64,000 nucleotides of DNA, taken from Nocardia sp. NBC_00416. GTDB taxonomy: Bacteria; Actinomycetota; Actinomycetes; Mycobacteriales; Mycobacteriaceae. Below are positions 49,851 to 57,900 of the stretch, one piece after another. The stretch spans positions 1,614,501 to 1,678,500 of the forward strand of contig NZ_CP107932.1 in NCBI RefSeq assembly GCF_036032445.1. The letters run 5' to 3'. Numbering within the stretch: the first letter of the stretch is position 1; every line of letters starts with the position of its first letter. The notes beneath the pieces are model-generated. The model searched no databases, was not told where the DNA came from, and saw only the letters and a program-made list of their open reading frames with translations. Both the position numbers and the translations under genes were made by a program.

Positions 49851-50903
49851 TCAGAGGCGGACGACGACACCGGACGCGGCGGATTCCCGCGCCGCCTCGA
49901 GCACCCGCAGTGTCGGCACCGCGTCCGCGGGATCGACGGGCGGGGGCGCACCGTCCAGGATCGCGGCGGCCGTGGCGGCGTAGAAGGCGAGATATTCGCC
50001 CGGCAGGGTGGCACAGGGCGCCGACTCGGATCCGGCGCCGAGTACGCCGTAGTCCGCGGCGGGCACGACCCCCCACGGCTGTCCGTCGCCCGGGCGGCGC
50101 CCGGCCCGTAACGCGGCCTCCTGAGGGTCCAGACCGTGGACTTCGTACCCGGCCCGGTCGCCGAGCACCCGGAACCGCGGTCCGAGCAGTGGCGCCACCG
50201 CATTCGCCCAGAGGTGGGAGCGCACGCCGCCGGCATGCGTGACGGCGAGGAACATATCGTCGTCGGTGCGCAGGCCGGGCCGGCGGATATCCAGTTCGCA
50301 GTAGACCGTGGCCGGGGGACCGAACAGCGTGAGCGCTTGGTCGACCAGATGACTGCCGAGGTCGTAGAGGATCCCGGCGGCGTCGGCCGGGCCGCCCGTC
50401 TCGCGCCAGCCGCCCTTGGGTACCGGACGCCAGCGTTCGAAGCGCGATTCGAACCGACGCACCCGGCCCAGCGCACCGTCGGCGACGAGCCGGCCGACCG
50501 TCCGGAAATCACCGTCCCAGCGCCGGTTCTGGAAAACGGTCAGCAGCTGCCCCGTTTCCTCTGCGAAGCGGAGCAGGTCTTCGGCTTCGGCGGAGGTCAC
50601 CGCGAACGGTTTGTCCACCACCACGGCGACCCCGGCGGCCAATGCCCGCCGCGCGAGCGCCGCGTGCGTCCGATTGGGCGTCGCCACCACGACCACGTCG
50701 ATATCGGACAGATCGGCGAACAGGGTGTCGGCGTCGGGCAGCACGCGCACCCCCGGATGCTCACGCCGTGCCTGCGCCGCGCGTTCGGCCGAACCGGTGA
50801 CCACCGCGGCCACCCGCAACCGCGGTTCGGCGGCGACGAGCGGCGCGTGGAAAACCGAACCGGCCAGCCCGTACCCGATGATCGCGACTCCGAGGCTGCT
50901 CAT
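49851..50903 (-). CDS. Gfo/Idh/MocA family oxidoreductase
   Basis: 350 residues. NAD(P) Rossmann start VAIIGYGLAGSVFHAPLVAA, then VVVVATPNRTHAALARRALA, VAVVVDKPFAVTSAEAEDLL (the EKP motif is DKP here, with the Lys kept), and a beta-sheet substrate domain with GGILYDLGSHLVDQALTLFG-like text (AAGILYDLGSHLVDQAL) containing the conserved GxHxxD-type His. The substrate is probably a sugar or inositol derivative. It is the last of four minus-strand genes (52258 to 49851) with small gaps, of which the YjbQ and sirtuin genes are close together. Confidence 0.92.
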   Translation of the reverse strand: MSSLGVAIIGYGLAGSVFHAPLVAAEPRLRVAAVVTGSAERAAQARREHPGVRVLPDADTLFADLSDIDVVVVATPNRTHAALARRALAAGVAVVVDKPFAVTSAEAEDLLRFAEETGQLLTVFQNRRWDGDFRTVGRLVADGALGRVRRFESRFERWRPVPKGGWRETGGPADAAGILYDLGSHLVDQALTLFGPPATVYCELDIRRPGLRTDDDMFLAVTHAGGVRSHLWANAVAPLLGPRFRVLGDRAGYEVHGLDPQEAALRAGRRPGDGQPWGVVPAADYGVLGAGSESAPCATLPGEYLAFYAATAAAILDGAPPPVDPADAVPTLRVLEAARESAASGVVVRL

Positions 50904-50930
50904 ACCGCCGACGTTACCCGGCGGCCGGAC

Positions 50931-51344
50931 TCACCCCGCAGAGGTCAGGAACGACAACCGCACCGCACGGTCCGGATTGTCGACATTGAGATCGACCAGC
51001 GCGATGGACTGCCAGGTACCCAGCGCGGGTGTGCCGTCGAGCACCGGAACGATCGCGTACGGGGCGATGAACGCGGGCATCACATGGGAGCGCCCGTGCC
51101 CGCGGGAGCCGTGCGCGTGCCGCCACCGATCATCGGCCGGCAGCAGGTCGCGCAATGCGGCCAGCAGGTCCGCATCGCTGTGGGCGCCCAGTTCGAGAAT
51201 CGCGACGCCGGCGGTCGCGTGCGGGACGAAGATGTGCAAGAGCCCGTCACCGCCCGCGTCCTGCGCGAACGCCGTGCATTCGGGGGTGATGTCGCGGACC
51301 ACCTCGGTCCCGCCGGTGTGCACGGCGATGACTGTGCTGCGCAT
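50931..51344 (-). CDS. YjbQ/UPF0047 family protein
   Basis: 137 residues. Single-domain family with the conserved GLLHIFVPHATAGVAILE, HAHGSRGHGRSHVMPAFIAP and GTWQSIALVDLNVDNPDRAV. The His and Glu clusters bind a metal or phosphate; some members are reported to have weak thiamine-phosphate synthase activity. Biological role unknown. It lies 27 bases upstream of the Gfo gene and 11 bases downstream of the sirtuin gene, so the three are probably one operon. Confidence 0.92.
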   Translation of the reverse strand: MRSTVIAVHTGGTEVVRDITPECTAFAQDAGGDGLLHIFVPHATAGVAILELGAHSDADLLAALRDLLPADDRWRHAHGSRGHGRSHVMPAFIAPYAIVPVLDGTPALGTWQSIALVDLNVDNPDRAVRLSFLTSAG

Positions 51345-51355
51345 GCCCGGGGAGC

Positions 51356-52258
51356 CTACGCGGATCCGGCCCGATCGGTCCGCGATGACGCGGCGTGATC
51401 CCGGTAGCGATCGGCCAGCGCGGACAGAACGCTCGAACAGCCCGCGTCCAGGCGCCGGGTGGCGAGCTCGTCGCCGCGGGTCGGTCCGCGGTTCACGATC
51501 AGGACCGTGCCGCCGTTGCGGGCGACCCGGCGCACGAAACGCCGGCCCGACAGGACCGTCAGACTGGATCCCGCCACGAGGATCACCTCGGCGGCATCCA
51601 CCAGTTCGTAGGCGGCCGCGACTCGTTCGGGCGGCACGCTTTCACCGAAGTAGACGATATCGGGCTTCCACATCCCGCCGCACCGGAGGCAGTCCACCAT
51701 CTGGAAACCACTGGTGTCCTCGACCACGGCATCGGCGTCGGGCGCCACCTCGAGCCCGGTCACCGAGGTCGCCGCGAAACCCGGATTCGCCTGCTCCATC
51801 CGGTCGGCGAGAGCCATTCGGGATATCCGCGCCCCGCAGTCCAGACAACGCACCTGGGCGTAGCTGCCGTGCAGGTCGATCACCCGCCGGCTGCCCGCTT
51901 TGGTGTGCAGGAGGTCGACGTTCTGGGTGATCACACCGGCGACCACACCGCGGCGCTCCAGTTCGGCCAGGGCGCGATGGCCCGCGTTCGGGCGGGCGGC
52001 GTCCATGTATCGCCAGCCCACGTGGTTCCTCGCCCAATACCGCTGGCGGAAAAGGGGATCGCCCACGAACTGCTGGTAGGTCATCGGATTGCGCGGCGGC
52101 GAGCCGGGGCCGCGATAGTCGGGGATCCCGCTGTCGGTGGAGATCCCGGCGCCGGTCAGTACCACCACCGGCCGGCCGCCGATCAGTTCGACGAGTTCGT
52201 CGAGGTGATCGGGCCGGCATTCGGTGTGGTCATCGCTGCGCAGTGCCGTGACGGGCAT
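51356..52258 (-). CDS. NAD-dependent protein deacylase, sirtuin
   Basis: 300 residues from ATG 52258. Sir2 motifs in order: GAGISTDSGIPDYRG (36-50), TQNVDLLHTKAG, catalytic His130 in IDLHGSY, zinc Cys138/Cys141 and Cys190/Cys193 (CLDC, CLRC), and VAGSSLTVLSGRRFVR for NAD. Removes acyl groups from lysines with NAD consumption, in the cytoplasm. Bacterial sirtuins often control acyl-CoA synthetases. The upstream in-frame start at 52303 lies within the terminator hairpin region and is less likely. Confidence 0.94.
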   Translation of the reverse strand: MPVTALRSDDHTECRPDHLDELVELIGGRPVVVLTGAGISTDSGIPDYRGPGSPPRNPMTYQQFVGDPLFRQRYWARNHVGWRYMDAARPNAGHRALAELERRGVVAGVITQNVDLLHTKAGSRRVIDLHGSYAQVRCLDCGARISRMALADRMEQANPGFAATSVTGLEVAPDADAVVEDTSGFQMVDCLRCGGMWKPDIVYFGESVPPERVAAAYELVDAAEVILVAGSSLTVLSGRRFVRRVARNGGTVLIVNRGPTRGDELATRRLDAGCSSVLSALADRYRDHAASSRTDRAGSA

Positions 52259-52278
52259 GGCACGAGGGTACGTGCCGG

Positions 52279-52301
52279 GGCGGCGGACACCGTCCGCCGC
52301 C
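52279..52301 (-). terminator. Hairpin between the small gene and the sirtuin gene
   Basis: GGCGGCGGAC (52279-52288) and GTCCGCCGCC (52292-52301), perfect 10-base stem with a three-base loop. It follows the stop of the minus-strand gene at 52328 and would separate it from the sirtuin operon. Confidence 0.55.
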
Positions 52302-52327
52302 ACCCCGGGCCGTGCACGCCACCCGGA

Positions 52328-52558
52328 TCAGGTCTGGAGACCGGCGAGCTTGCCCGCTTCCGCGTCGAGGCCGAGCATCGCCAACAGGTTCTGGCAGTCG
52401 GCGGCATCGGTGGAGTGGCCGGCGACGATCCGGGCGGCGACCGCGCTGCGGCGAGCGGCCTCGGCGCGTTCGGCACTGCGGATCTCGGCGAATTCGGCCA
52501 GTTCGGACTCGGGAAGTTCGTGATCGACGGGCGTGTGGCGGCTGGATGTGCCAGGCAT
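52328..52558 (-). CDS. Small conserved hypothetical protein, 76 residues
   Basis: Starts at ATG 52558 with an excellent AAGGAG at 6 bases. Reads MPGTSSRHTPVDHELPESEL, a helix rich in Glu/Ala/Arg (EIRSAERAEAARRSAVAARI), and VAGHSTDAADCQNLLAMLGL at the end. It looks helical, acidic and soluble, with one Cys. I do not recognise the family. The ribosome-binding site and codon use support it as a real gene. Confidence 0.65.
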   Translation of the reverse strand: MPGTSSRHTPVDHELPESELAEFAEIRSAERAEAARRSAVAARIVAGHSTDAADCQNLLAMLGLDAEAGKLAGLQT

Positions 52559-53011
52559 GGGTCTCCTTCGAGTTGATCGAAGCCTACGCCCACGACAGAT
52601 GACGCACAGCGCAACCGGTAACACGGCTCCGCGTACCAGCGGAGGCACGGCATCCGCACGATCTCGACGGTTCGCGCGCCGCGCCGCGCGGACCGCTCCC
52701 GCATCCGGGGTGCCGGCACGATAGCGCCGACCCGGCATGCGTTGGGCGCCACGGCCGTACCGGACGCGCCGATGCCGATCGATTGCCAGAATGGATAGCA
52801 GCCCACCCGGTACTATGGCGGCCGTCACGTGTGGCCCGTCGGATCGATACCGCGCCGCACTCATGTCACAGGTGCGCCGATGTCCTTTTTGCGGCTCTTG
52901 TTTTTTATGACATGACTCCTTTAAATTCACCTCCTGCACGTTCACCATTCTGGAATGCTCGTGTTCCGCTGTTGCGGGGGCGGTATTCCACCCCAGCGAG
53001 GAGGTCCACCG
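52559..53011 (+). promoter_or_regulatory. Long upstream region of the MHYT gene, no gene seen
   Basis: 453 bases. The part 52875-52960 is unusually AT-rich for this genome (CTTGTTTTTTATGACATGAC, CCTTTAAATTCACC), so it probably carries the promoter of the MHYT gene and perhaps a long 5' leader. The element TGACATGA at 52908-52915 recurs within the palindrome after the MHYT gene. Apart from a GAGGAGG before the GTG at 53012, no structure was identified. Confidence 0.4.
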
Positions 53012-53782
53012 GTGGAGATCGACCACTTCAGCCATGGCTGGCTCACCCCCGTGGTCGCGTATGTCATGTCGTTCACCGGATCGTTGCTCGGCCTACGGTG
53101 CATGAGCCGCGTCCGGAGCGGATCGCCGTTCGACGGCTGGCTCATCGCGGCCTCGGTCGCCATCGGCGGCACCGGCATCTGGGTCATGCATTTCATCGCC
53201 ATGCTCGGCTTCCGGATCAACGGCGCGGCAATCAAATACGACGTACCGGTGACCCTCGTCAGCGCGGTCATCGCCATGATCGTGGTGTGGCTCGGACTGT
53301 GCCTGGCCCAGCAGCGCAGACTCGGTGGGCAGAGCCTGCTCGTCGGCGGAGTGGTCACCGGAATCGGCGTGGGCGCCATGCACTACGCCGGCATGTACGC
53401 CATGAAGACCGATGTCGAGCTCGGTTACGACTGGGCGACCGTCGCACTCTCCCTGGTGATCGCGGTGATCGCCGCGACCGCGGCACTCTGGTTCACCCTC
53501 AATGTGCGCGGCACCCTGGCCACCGTCGGCGCCGCCCTGGCGATGGGTGTGGCCGTCGCCGGAATGCACTACACCGGGATGTACGCGATGCATGTGGGCG
53601 AACACCACCAGATGGCGCCGTCGGGCGCCGGAGCGGCCCAGCTGCTGACCCCGCTGATCGTCGGCGTCAGCCTGATGACGGTGGGCATGTTGTTCCACCT
53701 GGGGCTCACCGAAGTGGGCGGAGGCGGCGGCGCGCTGTCCCGGCGGCCCGCGACCGACAACTACTGGCCCACCCGCGACTGA
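53012..53782 (+). CDS. MHYT-domain integral membrane sensor protein
   Basis: 256 residues from GTG 53012 (GAGGAGG upstream). Seven or so membrane segments with three MHYT-type repeats: GIWVMHFIAMLGF, GVGAMHYAGMYAMK and VAGMHYTGMYAMHVGEHH. The Met and His residues are proposed to bind copper and sense oxygen, CO or NO. In other bacteria the domain is joined to GGDEF/EAL or kinase domains; here it stands alone, with only a short cytoplasmic tail, so its output is unknown. A perfect palindrome lies 11 bases after the stop. Confidence 0.92.
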   Translation: MEIDHFSHGWLTPVVAYVMSFTGSLLGLRCMSRVRSGSPFDGWLIAASVAIGGTGIWVMHFIAMLGFRINGAAIKYDVPVTLVSAVIAMIVVWLGLCLAQQRRLGGQSLLVGGVVTGIGVGAMHYAGMYAMKTDVELGYDWATVALSLVIAVIAATAALWFTLNVRGTLATVGAALAMGVAVAGMHYTGMYAMHVGEHHQMAPSGAGAAQLLTPLIVGVSLMTVGMLFHLGLTEVGGGGGALSRRPATDNYWPTRD

Positions 53783-53793
53783 ACGGCCGTCCG

Positions 53794-53829
53794 CGGCGCG
53801 GGTCATGTCACGTGACATGACCCGCGCCG
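53794..53829. repeat. Perfect 36-base palindrome
   Basis: The right half from the centre (53812) reads GTGACATGACCCGCGCCG, and the left half is its exact complement. It lies between the MHYT stop (53782) and the nucleoside hydrolase GTG (53864), both on the plus strand. It may fold as a terminator with no spare loop or serve as an operator; the central ATGTCACGTGACAT favours protein binding. Confidence 0.6.
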
Positions 53830-53863
53830 GATCGCCCGCGGCCCACCTCGATAGGGTCGTAGC

Positions 53864-54931
53864 GTGCGGCAGCGGATCATCGTGGACGTGGACACCGGAG
53901 TGGACGACTCTCTGGCCCTGCTCTATCTCCTCGCCAGCCCCGAGGCAGAGATAGCGGGTATCGCCTCCACCGCCGGCAACGTGCCCGCGGCACAGGTCGC
54001 GATCAACAATTTGGCCTGGCTCGACCTTGCCGGAGCGCCGGAGATCGAGGTCGCGCTCGGTGCGGCGGATCCCCTGGAGATTCCGCTGCGCACCACCGAG
54101 GACACCCACGGGCCGCACGGGGTCGGCTACGCCGAACTCCCGGCCCCCACGCGATCGATATCGTCGCGCACCGCGGCCCGGATGTGGGTGGACCTGGCCC
54201 GGCAGCAGCCGGGAGAGCTGATCGGACTGTGCACCGGACCGCTCACCAACCTCGCCCTGGCATTGCGCGAGGAACCAGAACTCCCTCGGCTGCTGCGCCG
54301 GCTCGTGGTCATGGGCGGGGCGTTCAACCACCCCGGGAACACGACACCGACCAACGAGTGGAATATCCACGTCGATCCCGAGGCCGCGAAAATCGTCTTC
54401 GACGCGTTCTCCGCCGCCCCGGCGGATCGCCGCCCGATCGTCTGCCCACTCGATATCACCGAATCCATCGAGATGCGGCCCGCCCACCTGGTCCGGCTGG
54501 CCGAACGCGCCGGCAGTCGTCCGATCGAGACGGTGTCCCCCGCGGATCCGCCCCGGGCCCGGTCCGCGGCGAGCAATCCGATCATCAAGCAGCTGACCGA
54601 CGCGGTCCGCTTCTATTTCGATTTCCACGACGGCTACGACCTCGGCTACCTCGCCCATATGCACGACCCGTTCGCCGCGGCCGTCGCCCTCGACCCGACG
54701 CTGGCCCGCACCCGGCCCGCGACCGTGGACGTCGAGCTGGCCGGGACTCTCACCCGCGCCACGACCGTCGCCGACTGGGCGGGGATGTGGGGGCGAGCAC
54801 CCAATGCCGATATCGTCGTCGGCACCGATCCGGGCGAATTCTTCGATCGCATGATCGCCCGGATCGGCGACTATGCCCGTGCCCGGTATCCCGGCGAACT
54901 TCGCGGCGATGTCGTCACCCCGCCACGCTGA
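53864..54931 (+). CDS. Inosine/uridine-preferring nucleoside hydrolase family protein
   Basis: 355 residues. Splits the N-glycosidic bond of ribonucleosides. The Ca-binding start IIVDVDTGVDDSLALLYLLA is the family signature; GLCTGPLTNLALALREEPEL and VVMGGAFNHPGNTTPTNEWN with NIHVDPEAAKIVFDAF supply further ligands, and MHDPFAAAVALDP the late Asp. The start is GTG 53864. It is probably in an operon with the amidohydrolase 31 bases downstream, suggesting a nucleoside or base salvage route. Confidence 0.93.
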   Translation: MRQRIIVDVDTGVDDSLALLYLLASPEAEIAGIASTAGNVPAAQVAINNLAWLDLAGAPEIEVALGAADPLEIPLRTTEDTHGPHGVGYAELPAPTRSISSRTAARMWVDLARQQPGELIGLCTGPLTNLALALREEPELPRLLRRLVVMGGAFNHPGNTTPTNEWNIHVDPEAAKIVFDAFSAAPADRRPIVCPLDITESIEMRPAHLVRLAERAGSRPIETVSPADPPRARSAASNPIIKQLTDAVRFYFDFHDGYDLGYLAHMHDPFAAAVALDPTLARTRPATVDVELAGTLTRATTVADWAGMWGRAPNADIVVGTDPGEFFDRMIARIGDYARARYPGELRGDVVTPPR

Positions 54932-54962
54932 CCGGCCGACCGACTCGTCGAGGAGTACGAAT

Positions 54963-55865
54963 GTGAGCACCTCCGCAGAATCCGAGGTTCCGGCCGACGA
55001 GGCGTATCTGGCGGAGTTCCGGACGCGGCTGGGGTTGCCCGGGATGATCGACGTACACACCCATTTCATGCCGCACCAGGTGCTGCGCAAGGTCTGGGCG
55101 TACTTCGACGACGCCGGGCCGCTGACCGGCCGGCCGTGGCCCATCACCTACCGTGACGAGGAATCGGTGCGGCTGGATACCCTGCGCCGCTTCGGGATTC
55201 GCGCCTTCACCGCACTGGTGTATCCACACCGGCCGGATATGGCGGCCTGGCTCAACGAGTGGACCGCGAAATTCGCCGCCGACGTTCCCGAGTGCCTGCA
55301 CACCGCGACCTTCTTCCCCGAACCGGGTGCCGCCGAATACGTTCCGGCCGCAGTGGATCAGGGCGCCCGGGTCTTCAAATCACATATCCAGGTCGGCGCG
55401 TACGACCCCCGGGACCCGTTGCTGGATCCGGTCTGGGGCGTCCTCCAGGATGCGGGCGTGCCCACCGTGATCCACTGCGGTTCCGGCCCGGCGCCCGGCG
55501 CGTTCACCGGGCCCGGCCCGATCGCCGCGGTGCTCCGGCGGTTCCCGCGATTGCCGCTGATCGTGGCGCATATGGGCATGCCGGAGTACCAGGAATTCCT
55601 CGACCTCGCCGACCGCTATCCGGGGGTACGGCTGGACACCACCATGGCGTTCACCGATTTCGCCGAGGCCGATATCCCGTTCCCCATGGCCGGCCGGCAG
55701 CGCCTGACCGACCACGGCGATCGGATCCTGTTCGGCAGCGATTTCCCGAACATCCCCTACCCGTACCGCCATGCGGTGCACGCGCTGGAACGACTCGACC
55801 TCGGCGACGAGTGGCTGAGGCGGGTCTGCTACCACAACGCAGCCGGCCTGTTCGGTCTCGCCTGA
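54963..55865 (+). CDS. Amidohydrolase 2 family metal-dependent hydrolase
   Basis: 300 residues from GTG 54963 (GAGGAG upstream). TIM-barrel amidohydrolase with GMIDVHTHFMPHQVLRKVWA (HxH metal site), TVIHCGSGPAPGAFTGPGPI, LIVAHMGMPEYQEFLDLADR, and ILFGSDFPNIPYPYRHAVHA (late Asp). Members are decarboxylases or hydrolases of aromatic and cyclic compounds. The substrate is unknown. It follows the nucleoside hydrolase closely on the same strand. Confidence 0.9.
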   Translation: MSTSAESEVPADEAYLAEFRTRLGLPGMIDVHTHFMPHQVLRKVWAYFDDAGPLTGRPWPITYRDEESVRLDTLRRFGIRAFTALVYPHRPDMAAWLNEWTAKFAADVPECLHTATFFPEPGAAEYVPAAVDQGARVFKSHIQVGAYDPRDPLLDPVWGVLQDAGVPTVIHCGSGPAPGAFTGPGPIAAVLRRFPRLPLIVAHMGMPEYQEFLDLADRYPGVRLDTTMAFTDFAEADIPFPMAGRQRLTDHGDRILFGSDFPNIPYPYRHAVHALERLDLGDEWLRRVCYHNAAGLFGLA

Positions 55866-56026
55866 CCTCTCGACCAGGGCCGAACCGCACGGGAGAAGGC
55901 GGTCCCGGCCACCGCTGCTGGGCACTAGCTGTTGCGGGACATGAGGTTGTCGGCGCCTGAGTAGGTCGTCGACTCATCGCAGCGAGCGCCGGAAGGTTGC
56001 GGTGCTCCTGGACGTTGGCTGCTGGT

Positions 56027-56392
56027 ATGAAGATCGGCGAGGCTTCCAAGTTCAGCGGTGTGAGTGCGCGGTCGTTGCGGCACTACGAGGACGAGGGCTT
56101 GATCGTCCCTGGGCGTTTCAGCAATGGGTTCCGTGACTACTGCCAGTCCACGATCGACCGGGTGCTCGTCATCCGCTCGCTGCTGGAGTCCGGGCTGTCC
56201 GTGCGGTTGATCAGGGAGATTCTGCCCGGCCTCACCGACGGATCCGATACCGGCACCGAATTGGTGTGCGCGGAGTTCCTGCACGAGGTGCAGGGTTATC
56301 GCGACCGGCTCGCTGCTCGCATCGCCCTTCTCAGCGACCAGCAAGCGGCACTCGATGCCTACCTGCGAGAGGCCCGCGGTACTGATCGCTGA
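56027..56392 (+). CDS. MerR-family transcriptional regulator
   Basis: 121 residues. N-terminal winged helix MKIGEASKFSGVSARSLRHY, EDEGLIVPGRFSNGFRDYCQ, then the dimerisation helix with a C-terminal acidic and Arg-rich coiled coil (GYRDRLAARIALLSDQQAAL). One Cys (LVCAEF) in the effector region. ATG 56027 gives the standard MerR start. It is 46 bases upstream of the oxidoreductase gene and the gap contains a MerR-type promoter, so it should activate that gene in response to an electrophile or redox signal. Confidence 0.93.
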   Translation: MKIGEASKFSGVSARSLRHYEDEGLIVPGRFSNGFRDYCQSTIDRVLVIRSLLESGLSVRLIREILPGLTDGSDTGTELVCAEFLHEVQGYRDRLAARIALLSDQQAALDAYLREARGTDR

Positions 56393-56400
56393 CAGCGACT

Positions 56401-56433
56401 TGACCTTGACGTAAGTGTGAGGTTCCTACGTTC
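56401..56433 (+). promoter_or_regulatory. MerR-type promoter of the quinone oxidoreductase gene
   Basis: TTGACC at 56401-56406 and CCTACG at 56426-56431 are 19 bases apart, the long spacer characteristic of MerR-activated promoters. Between them ACCTTGACG and a partly matching GTGTGAGGT form an imperfect dyad (6 of 9 positions). The oxidoreductase ATG is at 56439, so the 5' leader would be very short. Confidence 0.6.
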
Positions 56434-56438
56434 GGTGC

Positions 56439-57455
56439 ATGGAGATCAACAAGCAGCAGCACACCGCCGAGCAGACCGTTCGAGCACTGGTCCAGCGATC
56501 GAACCGGGGACCGAAGGATCTGACTCTGGCAACGGATCACCGCCGCCCTACCCCGGGGCCCGGCGAGTACCTGATCCGCGTCGGCGCCGCCGGGGTGAAC
56601 TTCGCCGATGTCATGCAGACCCATGGCACCTACGGAGGAGGCCCGCAAGCACCCTATGTGGCGGGCTTCGAGGGAGCCGGCGAGATCGTGGAGATCAGCC
56701 CGGACGTCGAGAATCCGCTGCCGCTCGGCACCCACGTCGTCGGAGCCGGCCCGGGCGCCTTCGCGCAGTACATGACTATGCCGGCCGCGGGTGCGCTTCC
56801 CGTGCCATCCGGCTGGAGCGACGCCGAAGCCCTGGGCCTGGTCCTGAACTGGGCTACCGCCTTGGCGGCTCTGAAGCCGCTGGGCGAGATCAAGACGGGC
56901 GAGGTGGTGCTCGTTCATGCCGCGGCCGGCGGCGTCGGGCAGGCTGCCGTCCGCCTCGCCCGCCACTACGGCGCACGCGTGATCGCCGCGGCCTCACCGG
57001 AGAAGCACAACACCGTCAAAGCCCTCGGCGCCGACGAGGTGCTGGACAGCCGCCGCCCCGACCTGGCTGCGGAGATCACCCGCCTGACCGGCGGGGTCGA
57101 CTTGGTCCTGGAATCGGTGGGCCAGGCCACGTTCGCGGCCAGCCTGTCGGTTACCAAGCCCTTCACCGGACGCATCGTCGTATTCGGAGCCGCTTCCGGT
57201 GACGCCGATCTGACGACACACGACCTGGTCTTCACCCATCAGGTTCAGATCAAAGGCCTGCACATCGGCGCGATGGCGGTCGCGGCCCCGTCCATCTACC
57301 AGTCGTTGCTCGTCGAGATCGAGGCTCTCATCGCCCACGGCGTCTACCCGCCCGGCACCCCACGCGTGCATCCTTTGGCCGAAGGACCGGCGGTGCTCCA
57401 GCAACTGGAAGCGGGCCAGACCCGGGGCAAGCTTGCCCTCGATCCCTGGCACTAG
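56439..57455 (+). CDS. NADPH:quinone oxidoreductase, zinc-independent MDR family
   Basis: 338 residues. GroES-like N-terminal part (GEYLIRVGAAGVNFADVMQT, PYVAGFEGAGEIVEISPDVE) and Rossmann part (GEVVLVHAAAGGVGQAAVRL, GARVIAAASPEKHNTVKALG) with the AAGGVG NADPH motif. Zinc-ligand cysteines are absent, as in the quinone reductase subgroup. Reduces quinones or activated alkenes with NADPH. The upstream MerR gene and its promoter type suggest induction by quinones or electrophiles. It is followed by a transposase fragment, which hints that this pair moved recently. Confidence 0.93.
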   Translation: MEINKQQHTAEQTVRALVQRSNRGPKDLTLATDHRRPTPGPGEYLIRVGAAGVNFADVMQTHGTYGGGPQAPYVAGFEGAGEIVEISPDVENPLPLGTHVVGAGPGAFAQYMTMPAAGALPVPSGWSDAEALGLVLNWATALAALKPLGEIKTGEVVLVHAAAGGVGQAAVRLARHYGARVIAAASPEKHNTVKALGADEVLDSRRPDLAAEITRLTGGVDLVLESVGQATFAASLSVTKPFTGRIVVFGAASGDADLTTHDLVFTHQVQIKGLHIGAMAVAAPSIYQSLLVEIEALIAHGVYPPGTPRVHPLAEGPAVLQQLEAGQTRGKLALDPWH

Positions 57456-57546
57456 GAACGCCATTTCATCGATCCCCACGGCGACCTCAACCGGGAACCG
57501 CAGAAGGTCACCGCTCGCCGTCCGGGACACAGGGTCCACATCGAAC

Positions 57547-57900
57547 CGAGCCAGGGCCTGGTTCGCAGCCCACGGCATCGTCGGGATCGAACGCATCGTC
57601 ACGGACGACGGCGCCTGCTACCGCGCCGGCACGTTCGCCCGGGCCATGCTCGAGGCGCGACACCAGCGCATCACGCCGTACACGCCTCGCCACCACGGCG
57701 AGGTGGAGCGCTACAACCGGATCATCGCCGAAGAGTTCCTCTGCGTCCGTTGCTGGGCCTCGGAGGATCAACGCCGAGATGCCCTCGGCGTCTGGAACAT
57801 CCACTACAACTACCACCGGCCCCACGGTGCAGCTGGAGGCCAACCGCCGGCCCGGCGACTACGCGCAGGCGTAACCAACGTCTTGGCCTCATACAACTAG
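57547..57900 (+). pseudogene. IS481-family transposase, C-terminal fragment
   Basis: About 117 residues in one frame read RARAWFAAHGIVGIERIVTD, DGACYRAGTFARAMLEARHQ, RITPYTPRHHGEVERYNRII, AEEFLCVRCWASEDQRRDAL, and WNIHYNYHRPHGAAGGQPPA. This is the second half of an IS481/rve-type DDE transposase (VTDDGxxYR with the second Asp, the HGEVERYNR block with Glu, and the YNYHRPH tail). No start region or terminal repeats remain. The 5' flank 57456-57546 has no clear gene. The stop codon overlaps the convergent monooxygenase stop by four bases. Confidence 0.8.

Noticed and set aside
53093..55147. Minus-strand frame of 684 residues across the MHYT, nucleoside hydrolase and amidohydrolase genes
   Set aside because: It spans three well-supported plus-strand genes, is Gly/Arg/His-rich and has no domain.
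57456..57546. A 5' continuation of the IS481 transposase before 57547
   Set aside because: One frame gives an RRPGHRVHI-like stretch faintly like the family, but it is too short and in another frame to support a boundary.
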